From Alphaproteobacteria bacterium (GTDB lineage: Bacteria; Pseudomonadota; Alphaproteobacteria; Reyranellales; Reyranellaceae): a stretch of 32,802 nucleotides of DNA. Both the position numbers and the translations under genes were made by a program. Position 1 is the first letter of the stretch. Each line of letters begins with the position of its first letter. The notes under the pieces were generated by a model, which was given only the letters and a program-made list of their open reading frames with translations, was not told where the DNA came from and did not search any database. Below, one piece after another: positions 6,613 through 15,052 of the stretch. The DNA lies in NCBI GenBank assembly GCA_017307275.1, contig JAFKFK010000055.1, positions 1 to 32,802 of the forward strand, read 5' to 3'.

Positions 6613-9501
6613 ATGGCTAAGTCACGCTTACCTGCCGCCGAGCCGCACCGCTTCATCTCGATCCGCGGTGCGCGCGAGCACAATCTCAAGAACGTCGACC
6701 TCGATCTGCCGCGCGACCGGCTGGTGGTGATCACCGGCCTGTCGGGCTCGGGCAAATCCTCGCTCGCCTTCGATACAGTCTACGCCGAGGGCCAGCGCCG
6801 CTACGTCGAGAGCTTGTCGGCCTACGCGCGCCAGTTCCTCGAGCTGATGCAGAAGCCCGATGTCGATTCGATAGAGGGCCTGTCGCCGGCGATCTCGATC
6901 GAGCAGAAGACGACCTCGCGCAATCCGCGTTCGACGGTCGGCACTGTCACCGAGATCTACGACTATCTGCGCCTGCTGTTTGCACGCGTCGGCGTTCCCT
7001 ACTCGCCGGCGACCGGTCTGCCGATCGAAAGCCAGACCGTGTCGCAGATGGTCGATCGCGTGAAGGCGATGCCCGACGGCACGCGCCTCTATCTGATGGC
7101 GCCCATCGTACGCGGCCGTAAGGGCGAGTATCGGAAGGAACTCCAGGAGCTGCAGAAGAAGGGCTTCCAGAGAGTCAAGATCGACGGCAAGCTCTACGAG
7201 ATCACCGAAGCGCCATCGCTCGACAAGAAGTTCAAGCACGACATCGACGTTGTGGTGGACCGCCTCGTCGTGAAGCCGGACCTCGGCAACCGCCTTGCCG
7301 ATTCCATCGAGACGGCGCTCAATCTGGCCGAGGGCTTGGCCGTTGCAGAGAACGCGGACAATGGCGAGCGCACGGTCTTCTCCGCGCGCTTCGCCTGTCC
7401 GGTTTCGGGCTTCACCATCGAGGAGATCGAGCCGCGCCTCTTCTCCTTCAATGCGCCGCAAGGCGCCTGCCCATCCTGCGACGGGCTCGGCGTGAAGATG
7501 TTCTTCGATCCCGAAATGGTGGTGCCGGACGACCGGCTGTCATTGTCCGAAGGCGCGATCGCGCCCTGGGCCGACAGCTCGGGCCAATATTACATGCAGA
7601 CGCTTGAGAGCATCGCCAAGCACTTCAAGGTCAAGATGTCGGTGCCCTGGCGCGACCTGCCCAAGAAGGTGCGCGACACGATCCTGCAAGGCAGCGGCGG
7701 CGAGTCCATCGCCATGCGCTACGACGACGGCATCCGTCAGTACCAGACGACCAAACCGTTCGAAGGGGTGATCCCCAACCTGGACCGCCGCTGGAAGGAA
7801 ACCGACTCCTCCTGGGTGCGCGAGGAGCTGGAGCGCTTCCAGCACGAGAGCAAGTGCGAAGCCTGCGGCGGCGCCCGCCTGAAGCCCGAAGCGCTGGCGG
7901 TGAAGATCGCCGGCCTCAACATCAGCCAGACGACCGAATTCTCGATCGGCGATGCGGTGAAGTGGTTCCTCGAACTGACGCCCAAGTTGACGGCGAAGCA
8001 GCGCGAGATCGCCGAACGCATCCTCAAAGAGATCAACGAGCGGCTGGGCTTCCTCGACAATGTGGGCCTGTCCTATCTGACGCTGAACCGCACCTCCGGC
8101 ACGCTGTCGGGCGGCGAGAGCCAGCGCATTCGGCTGGCGTCGCAGATCGGCTCCGGCCTGACCGGTGTGCTCTATGTGCTCGACGAACCGTCGATCGGCC
8201 TGCACCAGCGCGACAACGACCGACTATTGAAGACGCTGACCCGCCTGCGCGATCTCGGCAATACAGTGCTGGTCGTCGAGCATGACGAAGACGCGATCCG
8301 CGCCGCCGACCATCTCGTCGATATGGGCCCCGGCGCCGGCGCGCATGGCGGCAAGGTCATCGCCCAAGGCACGCCCGAGGAGGTGATGCAGAACAGCGCC
8401 AGCCTCACCGGCCAATATCTCTCGGGCTTCCGGCAGATCCCCATTCCCAAGGTGCGGCGCGAGCCGCCGCCGAAGAACGGGCGCTGGCTGACGGTGAAAG
8501 GCGCCAAGGAGAACAACCTCCAGAACGTGACGGCCAGCATTCCGCTCGGCACCTTCACCTGCGTCACCGGCGTGTCGGGCAGCGGCAAGAGCACCCTGAT
8601 CGTCGAGACGCTCTACAAGGCGTTGGCCAAGCGTCTTAACGGCGCCCGCGAACATCCCGGCGCACATACCGGTCTCGATGGCGTTGCTCAGCTCGACAAG
8701 ATCGTCGATATCGACCAGTCACCGATCGGCCGCACGCCGCGCTCCAATCCCGCGACATATACCGGCGCCTTCTCGCCGATCCGCGACTGGTTCTCCCAGC
8801 TGCCGGAATCGACCGAGCGCGGCTACAAGCCGGGGCGCTTCTCGTTCAACGTCAAGGGCGGCCGTTGCGAGGCGTGCCAGGGCGACGGCGTCATCAAGAT
8901 CGAGATGCACTTCCTGCCCGACGTCTACGTCCAGTGCGACGTCTGCAAGGGCAAGCGCTACAACCGCGAGACCCTGGAGATCGTGTTCCGCGGCAAGTCG
9001 ATTGCCGACGTGCTGGACATGACCGTCGACGAGGGCTGCGAGTTCTTCAAGGCCGTGCCGATCATCCGCGACAAGCTGCTGACGCTGCAGCAGGTTGGCC
9101 TGGGCTACATCCATATCGGCCAGCAGGCGACGACGCTCTCGGGCGGCGAGGCCCAGCGGGTCAAGCTCGCCAAGGAACTGTCGCGTCGGGCCACCGGCCG
9201 CACGCTCTACATCCTCGACGAACCGACGACCGGTCTGCATTTCGAGGACGTGCGCAAGCTCCTCGAGGTCCTTCATCGGCTGGTCGAGACCGGCAATACC
9301 GTGCTGGTGATCGAGCACAATCTCGAAGTCATCAAGACCGCGGACTGGATTCTCGATATGGGGCCCGACGGTGGTTCCGGCGGCGGCCGTCTGGTCGCCG
9401 AAGGCCCGCCCGAGGAGGTCGTGAAGGTCGCCGAGAGCTATACGGGCCAGTATCTCGCGCGACTGCTGCCCCGTAATTCGGCCGCGAAGAAGCGGGCTTA
9501 G
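6613..9501 (+). CDS. uvrA: UvrABC excinuclease subunit A
   Basis: UvrA is the dimeric ABC-type ATPase that finds bulky DNA lesions and loads UvrB in nucleotide excision repair. The 962-residue protein has two ATPase modules: Walker A GLSGSGKSS (residues 42-50) with signature LSGGESQR, and Walker A GVSGSGKST (about 657) with LSGGEAQR. Each has a Walker B of the YxLDEP type. The second zinc finger (CEACQGDG ... CDVCKGKR) is complete. The first reads ACPVSGF ... ACPSCDG, so the second of its four cysteines is Ser265; I recall this from other alphaproteobacterial UvrA proteins. The ATG at 6613 has no clear Shine-Dalgarno sequence. The stop codon abuts that of the convergent kinase/ATPase gene. 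Confidence 0.98.
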   Translation: MAKSRLPAAEPHRFISIRGAREHNLKNVDLDLPRDRLVVITGLSGSGKSSLAFDTVYAEGQRRYVESLSAYARQFLELMQKPDVDSIEGLSPAISIEQKTTSRNPRSTVGTVTEIYDYLRLLFARVGVPYSPATGLPIESQTVSQMVDRVKAMPDGTRLYLMAPIVRGRKGEYRKELQELQKKGFQRVKIDGKLYEITEAPSLDKKFKHDIDVVVDRLVVKPDLGNRLADSIETALNLAEGLAVAENADNGERTVFSARFACPVSGFTIEEIEPRLFSFNAPQGACPSCDGLGVKMFFDPEMVVPDDRLSLSEGAIAPWADSSGQYYMQTLESIAKHFKVKMSVPWRDLPKKVRDTILQGSGGESIAMRYDDGIRQYQTTKPFEGVIPNLDRRWKETDSSWVREELERFQHESKCEACGGARLKPEALAVKIAGLNISQTTEFSIGDAVKWFLELTPKLTAKQREIAERILKEINERLGFLDNVGLSYLTLNRTSGTLSGGESQRIRLASQIGSGLTGVLYVLDEPSIGLHQRDNDRLLKTLTRLRDLGNTVLVVEHDEDAIRAADHLVDMGPGAGAHGGKVIAQGTPEEVMQNSASLTGQYLSGFRQIPIPKVRREPPPKNGRWLTVKGAKENNLQNVTASIPLGTFTCVTGVSGSGKSTLIVETLYKALAKRLNGAREHPGAHTGLDGVAQLDKIVDIDQSPIGRTPRSNPATYTGAFSPIRDWFSQLPESTERGYKPGRFSFNVKGGRCEACQGDGVIKIEMHFLPDVYVQCDVCKGKRYNRETLEIVFRGKSIADVLDMTVDEGCEFFKAVPIIRDKLLTLQQVGLGYIHIGQQATTLSGGEAQRVKLAKELSRRATGRTLYILDEPTTGLHFEDVRKLLEVLHRLVETGNTVLVIEHNLEVIKTADWILDMGPDGGSGGGRLVAEGPPEEVVKVAESYTGQYLARLLPRNSAAKKRA

Positions 9502-11001
9502 TCAGCTGGGAGCACGCCGCTCCCAGCGAATCGACCCGAGATCGTAACCGAACTGCCGCTCGACGACCTCGGGGGTCGCATCCGATGCATCGGCCTTGCG
9601 CGCTGCCACGCGCTGCTGGGCGACCTCCTTCGGGATATCGAGCCAGATGCCTTGGAAAGGCACACCCACCTTGGCGGCCAGGGCTTCCGCTGCCGCCCGT
9701 TCGGGCTCACGAGCGAAGACGGCGTCGAGCACGACGCTGTGACCGGCCCGTAGCGCCCGCTCCGCCCGGGCCATGAGAGCGGCATAGACCTTGGCCGAGG
9801 CTTCCGGCGTGTAACTGCCTGCGGGCATACGTTCTTCCAGAGCGACGCCGGCTTGTCGCTTGCGCTCGACATCGCTGCGGACCACGACGGCACCCGGCGA
9901 ACGGCCGATCTCGGGGGCGAGCTTCAGCGCCAGGGTGGTCTTGCCGCTGCCGGAGAGGCCGCCGATTGCCAGCAGCCGCGGCGGCGCAGGCTGGAGGAAC
10001 TCCAGCGCCGCCTTCTGGTAGGCCCGCGCCGGCGCATTGTCGGCGCCACTCACGGCCGTAACCGCCGAATCGACATAGGCGCGGATCGCAGCGCGGCGGG
10101 CGAGGAACATGGGAAGCAGCGCCAGCGCTTCCTCGTGAGAGGCCTCGGGCAGTTCTTCAATGCGCCACAGCCATTCGTTCAACAGCCGATTGGCCAGCGC
10201 CCCGAGCCCTTGCCGCGCGAGGTCCATCAACGTGAAGGCGAGATCGTAGAGCACGTCGATGTTGGCGATCTTGTCGGAGAACTCGATGGCATCGAACGGC
10301 ACGGGCCCGTCCTGCAACATCACGATGTTGCGCAGGTGCAGATCGCCATGGCAGCGGCGCACGGCGCCGGCCGCGACCCGACGCGCCACCAGCTCGACGA
10401 AGGGTTCGAGCGAGCGCGGCATCGCCTCGGCCAGAGCTTCGCTGGTCGGCGGGTCGAGCCGTTCGCCCGCCTCGCGCATCTGACGCACGTCGGCCGCGAC
10501 GGAATGGCGGTAATCGTCGGGCGAGCAAAATCCCGTCGAGATCGGAGGCAGGCCGTCGTGAAAACGCGCGATGCGGGCGCCGAGCGATGCCATGAGGGCC
10601 GGTGTTAGTGCTCCCCGCGCCGCCATACGGTCGAGCATCCCCTCCTCGTCGAAGCGGCGCATGACGACCAGCCAGTCGATGGCCTCTTCACCCTCCTCGC
10701 CGATCTCGCCCAAGCTCAACTGCCCGTTACGGCGGAACACCGGCATGACACCGAGATAAATCTCCGGCGCCAGTCGCCGATTGACGTCGATCTCCGCACA
10801 GCACATGGCGGCACGTCGCGGCGCCGTCGAGAAATCCATGTAGGGGAACTTCACCGCGCGCTTCATCTTGTAGGCGCGGTCGCGACCGAGAAAGACCACG
10901 GCCCCGTGGGTATCGATGCGCCGCTCGGGCTTAAGTTGCCTTTCGAGAAAGGCCACGGTCTCGGACTGATCCTCGACGACGAAGGCGGGTTGGCCGGTCA
11001 T
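9502..11001 (-). CDS. Fusion of an aminoglycoside-phosphotransferase-like kinase and a P-loop ATPase/kinase domain
   Basis: This 499-residue two-domain cytosolic protein belongs to the COG2187/COG0645 'bifunctional aminoglycoside phosphotransferase/ATP-binding' group. The N-terminal domain (about 1-320) has a kinase catalytic loop CHGDLHLRN (217-225) and a metal-binding DAIEF (237-241), as in APH and choline kinases. The C-terminal domain has Walker A GGLSGSGKTT (347-356) and a conserved RSDVERKR segment, resembling gluconate- or zeta-toxin-like small kinases. The substrate is unknown; aminoglycoside resistance should not be assumed. The start ATG overlaps the stop of the cation-efflux gene (ATGA), implying translational coupling and one operon from pdxH. 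Confidence 0.9.
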   Translation of the reverse strand: MTGQPAFVVEDQSETVAFLERQLKPERRIDTHGAVVFLGRDRAYKMKRAVKFPYMDFSTAPRRAAMCCAEIDVNRRLAPEIYLGVMPVFRRNGQLSLGEIGEEGEEAIDWLVVMRRFDEEGMLDRMAARGALTPALMASLGARIARFHDGLPPISTGFCSPDDYRHSVAADVRQMREAGERLDPPTSEALAEAMPRSLEPFVELVARRVAAGAVRRCHGDLHLRNIVMLQDGPVPFDAIEFSDKIANIDVLYDLAFTLMDLARQGLGALANRLLNEWLWRIEELPEASHEEALALLPMFLARRAAIRAYVDSAVTAVSGADNAPARAYQKAALEFLQPAPPRLLAIGGLSGSGKTTLALKLAPEIGRSPGAVVVRSDVERKRQAGVALEERMPAGSYTPEASAKVYAALMARAERALRAGHSVVLDAVFAREPERAAAEALAAKVGVPFQGIWLDIPKEVAQQRVAARKADASDATPEVVERQFGYDLGSIRWERRAPS

Positions 11002-11873
11002 GATGCGGGTGCTGGATCCACGTGAAGAATGATTTCGGCGCCGGGAAAGGCCTTCGCAATCTCACCCTGCACCTGCCGGCCGATATCGTGGCCACTGAGC
11101 AGGGACAGGTTTCGATCGACCTCGATGTGAAGCTGAATGAATCGCGTGAGCCCACCGGAGCGCGTACGCAGTTCGTGGACGTCCTTCACGCCGGGATTCC
11201 GCCGCGCAATCTCTTCGACCCGACGGCGATCCTCTTCCGGCAGCTCGCGATCCATGAGTATGTCGAGCGAATTGCGGCCGACGTTCCACGAGCCGTGCAT
11301 CAGGTAGAGCGCCACCAGGCCTGCGATGCCGCTGTCGATCAGCGGCTGGTCGAAAAATCCCGAAATGAAGAGTCCGACACCTGTCACCAGAGTGGCCACG
11401 AGGTCGGTGCCGTAGTGCGCCATGTCGGCGCCGATGGCGACCGAACCGGTGCGACGCACGACATGGCGCTGAAAGGCGACGAGGCAGATGGTGAGGACCA
11501 GCGCCAGCGCACTGATCATCAGGCCGACACCCTCTTCCTGTACCTGTTTCGGCGCGTTGAACCGCTCGGCGACGGCGAACAGCAAGGCGCAGCCCGACGC
11601 GGCGATGAAGCCGGCCTGCACCAATCCGGCCAGCGCCTCGGCCTTGCCATGACCGAAGCGATGATCGGCATCGGCCGGAACGAGCGCCTGGCGGACGGCG
11701 AAGAAAGTGATCAACGATCCCACCAGATCGAGCGAGGTGTCGACCAGCGACGACAGCATGCTCACCGAATCCGTGACGACCCAGGCGACGGCCTTGGCCA
11801 CCACCAGGGTCAAGGCCACCGACGTGGAGGCGACAGTGGCCAGCCGCATCAGCCGCTGGGGTTCCATCGCCAT
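10998..11873 (-). CDS. Cation diffusion facilitator transporter (FieF/YiiP-like)
   Basis: This 291-residue inner-membrane metal/proton antiporter exports divalent cations (Zn, Fe or Mn). It has about six membrane segments and a C-terminal cytosolic dimerisation domain (about 205-291, containing GVKDVHELRTRSGG and HIEVD). The transport-site residues are of the D-x3-D / H-x3-D type: Asp residues in SLVDTSLDLVGS and His/Asp in ADMAHYGTD, plus DHRFGHGKAE, all resembling FieF/YiiP. The frame is open further upstream, but that would overlap pdxH; the ATG at 11871-11873 leaves a 7-bp gap after the pdxH stop. It overlaps the downstream kinase/ATPase gene by 4 bp. The metal is not assigned. Confidence 0.93.
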   Translation of the reverse strand: MAMEPQRLMRLATVASTSVALTLVVAKAVAWVVTDSVSMLSSLVDTSLDLVGSLITFFAVRQALVPADADHRFGHGKAEALAGLVQAGFIAASGCALLFAVAERFNAPKQVQEEGVGLMISALALVLTICLVAFQRHVVRRTGSVAIGADMAHYGTDLVATLVTGVGLFISGFFDQPLIDSGIAGLVALYLMHGSWNVGRNSLDILMDRELPEEDRRRVEEIARRNPGVKDVHELRTRSGGLTRFIQLHIEVDRNLSLLSGHDIGRQVQGEIAKAFPGAEIILHVDPAPAS

Positions 11874-11880
11874 CTCGGTG

Positions 11881-12474
11881 TCAGGGATAGAGCGTGCGTG
11901 TGGTCCACGGCTCGGCGGCCGAGCCGCGCCGGTATTCGAGCCGGTCATGCAGGCGGAAGGCGCCATCCTGCCAGAATTCGATCAGGGTCGGCTGCAGGCG
12001 GAAGCCGGACCAGTGTGGCGGCCGCGGCACCTTACCGACCACATGCCGTGCCGTGACCTCGGCCACCCGCTTTTCGAGCGCAAAACGGCTTTCCAGCGGT
12101 CGTGACTGCTCCGATGCCCAGGCCCCGATCTGGCTGCCCCGCGCACGGGAGGCGAAATATGCGTCGGCCTCTTCCGCCGTTGTCTGGCTGATCGGGCCTT
12201 CCAGACGGATCTGGCGGCGCAGCGACTTCCAGTGAAACAGAAGTGCAGCCTTGGCATGGGCCAGCAACTGCGTGCCCTTGCGGCTTTCATAGTTGGTGTA
12301 GAAAACGAAGCCGTCCGGGTCATAGTCCTTCAGAAGGACCATACGGAGGGACGGTGTTCCGTCGGCCCCCACCGTGGCCAGTGCCATGGCGGAAGGGTCG
12401 TTGGGCTCGCTCTTCTCGGCCTCGGCATACCAGGTGCCGAAAAGCTCCAGCGGGTCGGTCGTTTGCCGGATCAT
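11881..12474 (-). CDS. pdxH: Pyridoxine/pyridoxamine 5'-phosphate oxidase
   Basis: PdxH is the FMN-dependent homodimer that oxidises pyridoxine or pyridoxamine 5'-phosphate to pyridoxal 5'-phosphate, the last step of vitamin B6 synthesis and salvage. The 197-residue protein carries the family hallmarks: RMVLLKDYD and YTNYESRKG (FMN-phosphate contacts), GSQIGAWASEQS, and the C-terminal signature WSGFRLQPTLIEFW with RLHDRLEYRR. ATG 12474 gives the usual length and begins just before DPLELFGTWYAEAE; an in-frame ATG at 12516 would add 14 residues and cannot be excluded, since neither start has a convincing ribosome site. It is divergent from fabI. It is followed 7 bp later by the cation-efflux gene. 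Confidence 0.95.
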   Translation of the reverse strand: MIRQTTDPLELFGTWYAEAEKSEPNDPSAMALATVGADGTPSLRMVLLKDYDPDGFVFYTNYESRKGTQLLAHAKAALLFHWKSLRRQIRLEGPISQTTAEEADAYFASRARGSQIGAWASEQSRPLESRFALEKRVAEVTARHVVGKVPRPPHWSGFRLQPTLIEFWQDGAFRLHDRLEYRRGSAAEPWTTRTLYP

Positions 12475-12552
12475 GACCACAATATGAGGGGGTTGGAAGC
12501 CTTCCACCACCGGCATCTTGTCCCAATAGCCATCCCCCGCTAAAGACAAGGG

Positions 12553-13389
12553 ATGACCGCTGCTGCACAACTGATGGCCGGCAAAAAAGGCCTCGTCATG
12601 GGCGTTGCCAACGAACGCTCGATCGCTTGGGGCATTGCCAAGGCCTGCCACGATGCTGGCGCCAAGGTAGCCTTTACCTTCCAGGGCGAGGCCCTTGAGA
12701 AGCGGGTCCGGCCTTTGGCCAGTTCCATCGGCAGCGAGATCATCTTGCCCTGCGATGTCACCAACCCGGCCAGCATCGACGCCACCTTCGCCGAGATCCA
12801 GAAGCAGTGGGGCGACCTCGATTTCGTGGTCCACGCCATCGCCTTCTCGAACAAGGACGAGCTGCGCGGCCGCTATCTCGACACGACAGCGGACAACTTC
12901 GCGCTCACCATGAACGTGAGCGTCTATTCCTTTACGGCGGTCGCCCAGCGGGCCGTGCCGATGATGAAGAACGGCGGCAGCCTGTTGACGCTCACCTACT
13001 ACGGCGCCGAGCGGGTCATCCCCCACTACAACGTCATGGGCGTTGCCAAGGCCGCCCTGGAAGCCAGCGTCCGCTATCTTGCCTCCGATCTCGGCGAGCA
13101 GAAGATCCGCGTCAACGCGATCTCCGCCGGCCCGATCAAGACGCTGGCGTTCGCGGGCATCAACGACGGTCGCTATATCCTGAAGTGGAACGAACTCAAT
13201 TCGCCGCTGAAGCGCAACGTCTCGACGGAAGAAGTCGGCAATGCCGGCCTCTATCTCCTGTCCGACCTCGGCACCGGCGTGACCGGTGAAGTGATGCACG
13301 TCGATGCCGGCTATCATGTCGTCGGCATGATCAACACCTCGTCCGCGAAGCAGATCGCCGAATTGCTCGGCACCTTCGAAGGCGATTAA
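12553..13389 (+). CDS. fabI: Enoyl-[acyl-carrier-protein] reductase (NADH), FabI
   Basis: FabI reduces trans-2-enoyl-ACP to acyl-ACP in each round of type II fatty-acid elongation; it is the triclosan and isoniazid-class target. The 278-residue SDR-fold protein has the FabI nucleotide motif GVANERSIAWGIA (17-29). The catalytic Tyr149, Tyr159 and Lys166 lie in LTYYGAERVIPHYNVMGVAK, matching E. coli Tyr146, Tyr156 and Lys163 with identical spacing. The ATG at 12553 gives the N-terminus MTAAAQLMAGKKGL, typical of alphaproteobacteria, though GG lies too close to the ATG to be an ideal ribosome site. It is followed 18 bp later by aroC, a familiar alphaproteobacterial pair. Confidence 0.96.
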   Translation: MTAAAQLMAGKKGLVMGVANERSIAWGIAKACHDAGAKVAFTFQGEALEKRVRPLASSIGSEIILPCDVTNPASIDATFAEIQKQWGDLDFVVHAIAFSNKDELRGRYLDTTADNFALTMNVSVYSFTAVAQRAVPMMKNGGSLLTLTYYGAERVIPHYNVMGVAKAALEASVRYLASDLGEQKIRVNAISAGPIKTLAFAGINDGRYILKWNELNSPLKRNVSTEEVGNAGLYLLSDLGTGVTGEVMHVDAGYHVVGMINTSSAKQIAELLGTFEGD

Positions 13390-13407
13390 AGCGAGGAGCC
13401 GGCGACC

Positions 13408-14478
13408 ATGGCCGGCAGCAGTTTCGGTACCCTTTTCCGGTTCACAAGCTGGGGCGAAAGTCACGGCCCGGCCATCGGCTGCGTTGTCGATGGCACGCCG
13501 CCGCGCATCCCGCTTGCCGAAGCCGATATCCAGGTCTGGATGGACAAGCGCCGGCCGGGTCAGTCGCGCTTCGTCACGCAGCGCCAGGAACCCGATACCG
13601 TCAAGATCCTGTCCGGCGTCTTTGAAGGTGTCACGACTGGCACCCCCATCGCGCTGCACATCGAGAACGTCGACCAGCGCAGCCGCGACTACGGGGAGAT
13701 CAAGGACCAGTTCCGTCCCTCCCACGGCGACTACACCTACTGGAAGAAGTATGGCGCGCGCGATTATCGCGGCGGCGGCCGCCAGTCGGCGCGCGAGACG
13801 GCAGTGCGCGTCGCCGCCGGAGCCATCGCCCGCAAGATTCTGGGGGATGGCGTCAGCATCCGCGGCGCCGTGATCCAGATCGGCACGCAGAAGATCGACC
13901 GGGCCAACTGGGAGTGGGACGCCACCGGGGACAATCCCTTCTGGTGCCCCGACCGTCAGGCCGCCCAAGGCTGGGAAGGTTATCTCGACGATGTGCGCAA
14001 GCGCGGCAGCTCCTGCGGTGCCGTCATCGAGGTCGTCGCCTCCGGCACCCCCATCGGCCTCGGCGATCCCGTCTACGACAAGCTCGACGCCGACCTGGCC
14101 AAGGCGCTGATGAGCATCAACGCCGTCAAGGGCGTGGAGATCGGCGACGGCTTCGCCACGGCCGCCATGAGCGGCGAGGAGAATGCCGACGAGATGCGCA
14201 TGAAGGACGGCGAGCCCTCCTTCCTCAGCAATCACGCCGGCGGCATCCTGGCAGGCATTTCGACTGGCCAGGACATCGTCTGCCGGCTGGCGGTGAAGCC
14301 CACCAGTTCTATCCTGACGCCCGTCCGCAGCATCGACCGCAACGGCAATGACATCGAGCTGCGCACCAAAGGGCGTCACGACCCTTGCGTCGGTATCCGC
14401 GCCGTGCCGGTGGCAGAGGCGATGATGGCCTGCGTGCTGGCCGATCACCTGCTGCGCCACCGCGCCCAATGCGGTTGA
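13408..14478 (+). CDS. aroC: Chorismate synthase
   Basis: AroC converts 5-enolpyruvylshikimate 3-phosphate to chorismate with reduced FMN, the final shikimate-pathway step leading to aromatic amino acids, folate and quinones. The 356-residue protein has the three family signatures: GESHGPAIGCVVDG near the N-terminus (about 16-29), the central RGGGRQSARETAVRVAAGAIAR (about 126-147, shown here by its core GRQSARET), and the C-terminal KGRHDPCVGIRAVPVAEAM. GEEN and SNHAGGILAG segments are also present. The ATG at 13408 has GGAG upstream. It is 18 bp after fabI and 17 bp before the next gene, so fabI-aroC-membrane protein-sppA probably form one transcript. Confidence 0.98.
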   Translation: MAGSSFGTLFRFTSWGESHGPAIGCVVDGTPPRIPLAEADIQVWMDKRRPGQSRFVTQRQEPDTVKILSGVFEGVTTGTPIALHIENVDQRSRDYGEIKDQFRPSHGDYTYWKKYGARDYRGGGRQSARETAVRVAAGAIARKILGDGVSIRGAVIQIGTQKIDRANWEWDATGDNPFWCPDRQAAQGWEGYLDDVRKRGSSCGAVIEVVASGTPIGLGDPVYDKLDADLAKALMSINAVKGVEIGDGFATAAMSGEENADEMRMKDGEPSFLSNHAGGILAGISTGQDIVCRLAVKPTSSILTPVRSIDRNGNDIELRTKGRHDPCVGIRAVPVAEAMMACVLADHLLRHRAQCG

Positions 14479-14495
14479 TCGCGGGCGGCTGAGCG

Positions 14496-15029
14496 TTGGC
14501 GCAGCCCAAGCTCGAAGCCCGCTACGGCGTGCTGCACAATGCCGGCATGGCAGCCGTGTCGATCTTCATGATCGGTGCGGCCATCGTCCACTTTGCGTCG
14601 GGCTCCGCGAACGCACCGACGCTCTCCCTCAACGACCCGCGCTTCGTTCTTTTCTCGGTGCTGGCGCTGGCGCTGGCCTACTACATCTTCCTCGGAATCA
14701 GTCACACGCTCGACCGCACACCTCAGATCGTCATCGACCACGAAGGGGTGATCCTGGGTTTCGGGCGTAACAAGCGCATCCCCTGGCAGGACATCCAATG
14801 GGTCCGCCTCCGCCGGCTGGCACTGCGCCCGCAGCTCCAGGTCGGCATCGCACCTGAAGCTTTTATTGCAGCGGACTTGCGGCTCTCCCTGCTCAATCTC
14901 GACGACAGCCTGCGCCCGATCCGTGGCATGCCGACGGCCGTACTGGTGCGCGACAACGGGCTCGACATCAAGGCCGCTGCCATGCTTGACGCGGTGAAGC
15001 GCTTCCGGCCGAATCTGGTGCAGTCCTAA
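14496..15029 (+). CDS. Small membrane protein with PH-like cytosolic domain, function unknown
   Basis: This 177-residue protein has two hydrophobic segments near the N-terminus (about residues 13-34 and 47-66), followed by a beta-rich soluble region beginning QIVIDHEGVILGFGRNKRIPWQDIQWVRL. That pattern (two TM helices, then 'strand, conserved Gly, I-P-W-x-D-I') is typical of bacterial PH-like or STM3941-type proteins. The start is taken as TTG at 14496 because an in-frame TGA lies two codons upstream; the first downstream ATG (residue 18) would cut into the first membrane segment. It is sandwiched between aroC and sppA with short gaps. I do not recognise a named family with certainty and assign no function. 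Confidence 0.75.
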   Translation: MAQPKLEARYGVLHNAGMAAVSIFMIGAAIVHFASGSANAPTLSLNDPRFVLFSVLALALAYYIFLGISHTLDRTPQIVIDHEGVILGFGRNKRIPWQDIQWVRLRRLALRPQLQVGIAPEAFIAADLRLSLLNLDDSLRPIRGMPTAVLVRDNGLDIKAAAMLDAVKRFRPNLVQS

Positions 15030-15052
15030 CAAGCACACAGCGGAGTTCTCGC

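Noticed and set aside
9502..11001. Aminoglycoside-resistance gene
   Set aside because: The APH-like fold is shared by many small-molecule kinases; this two-domain fusion is a chromosomal family with no shown resistance role, and there is no mobile context.
12475..14469. Minus-strand frame open from pdxH back across fabI and aroC
   Set aside because: Only the last 197 codons look like a protein (PdxH). The rest is antisense to fabI and aroC.
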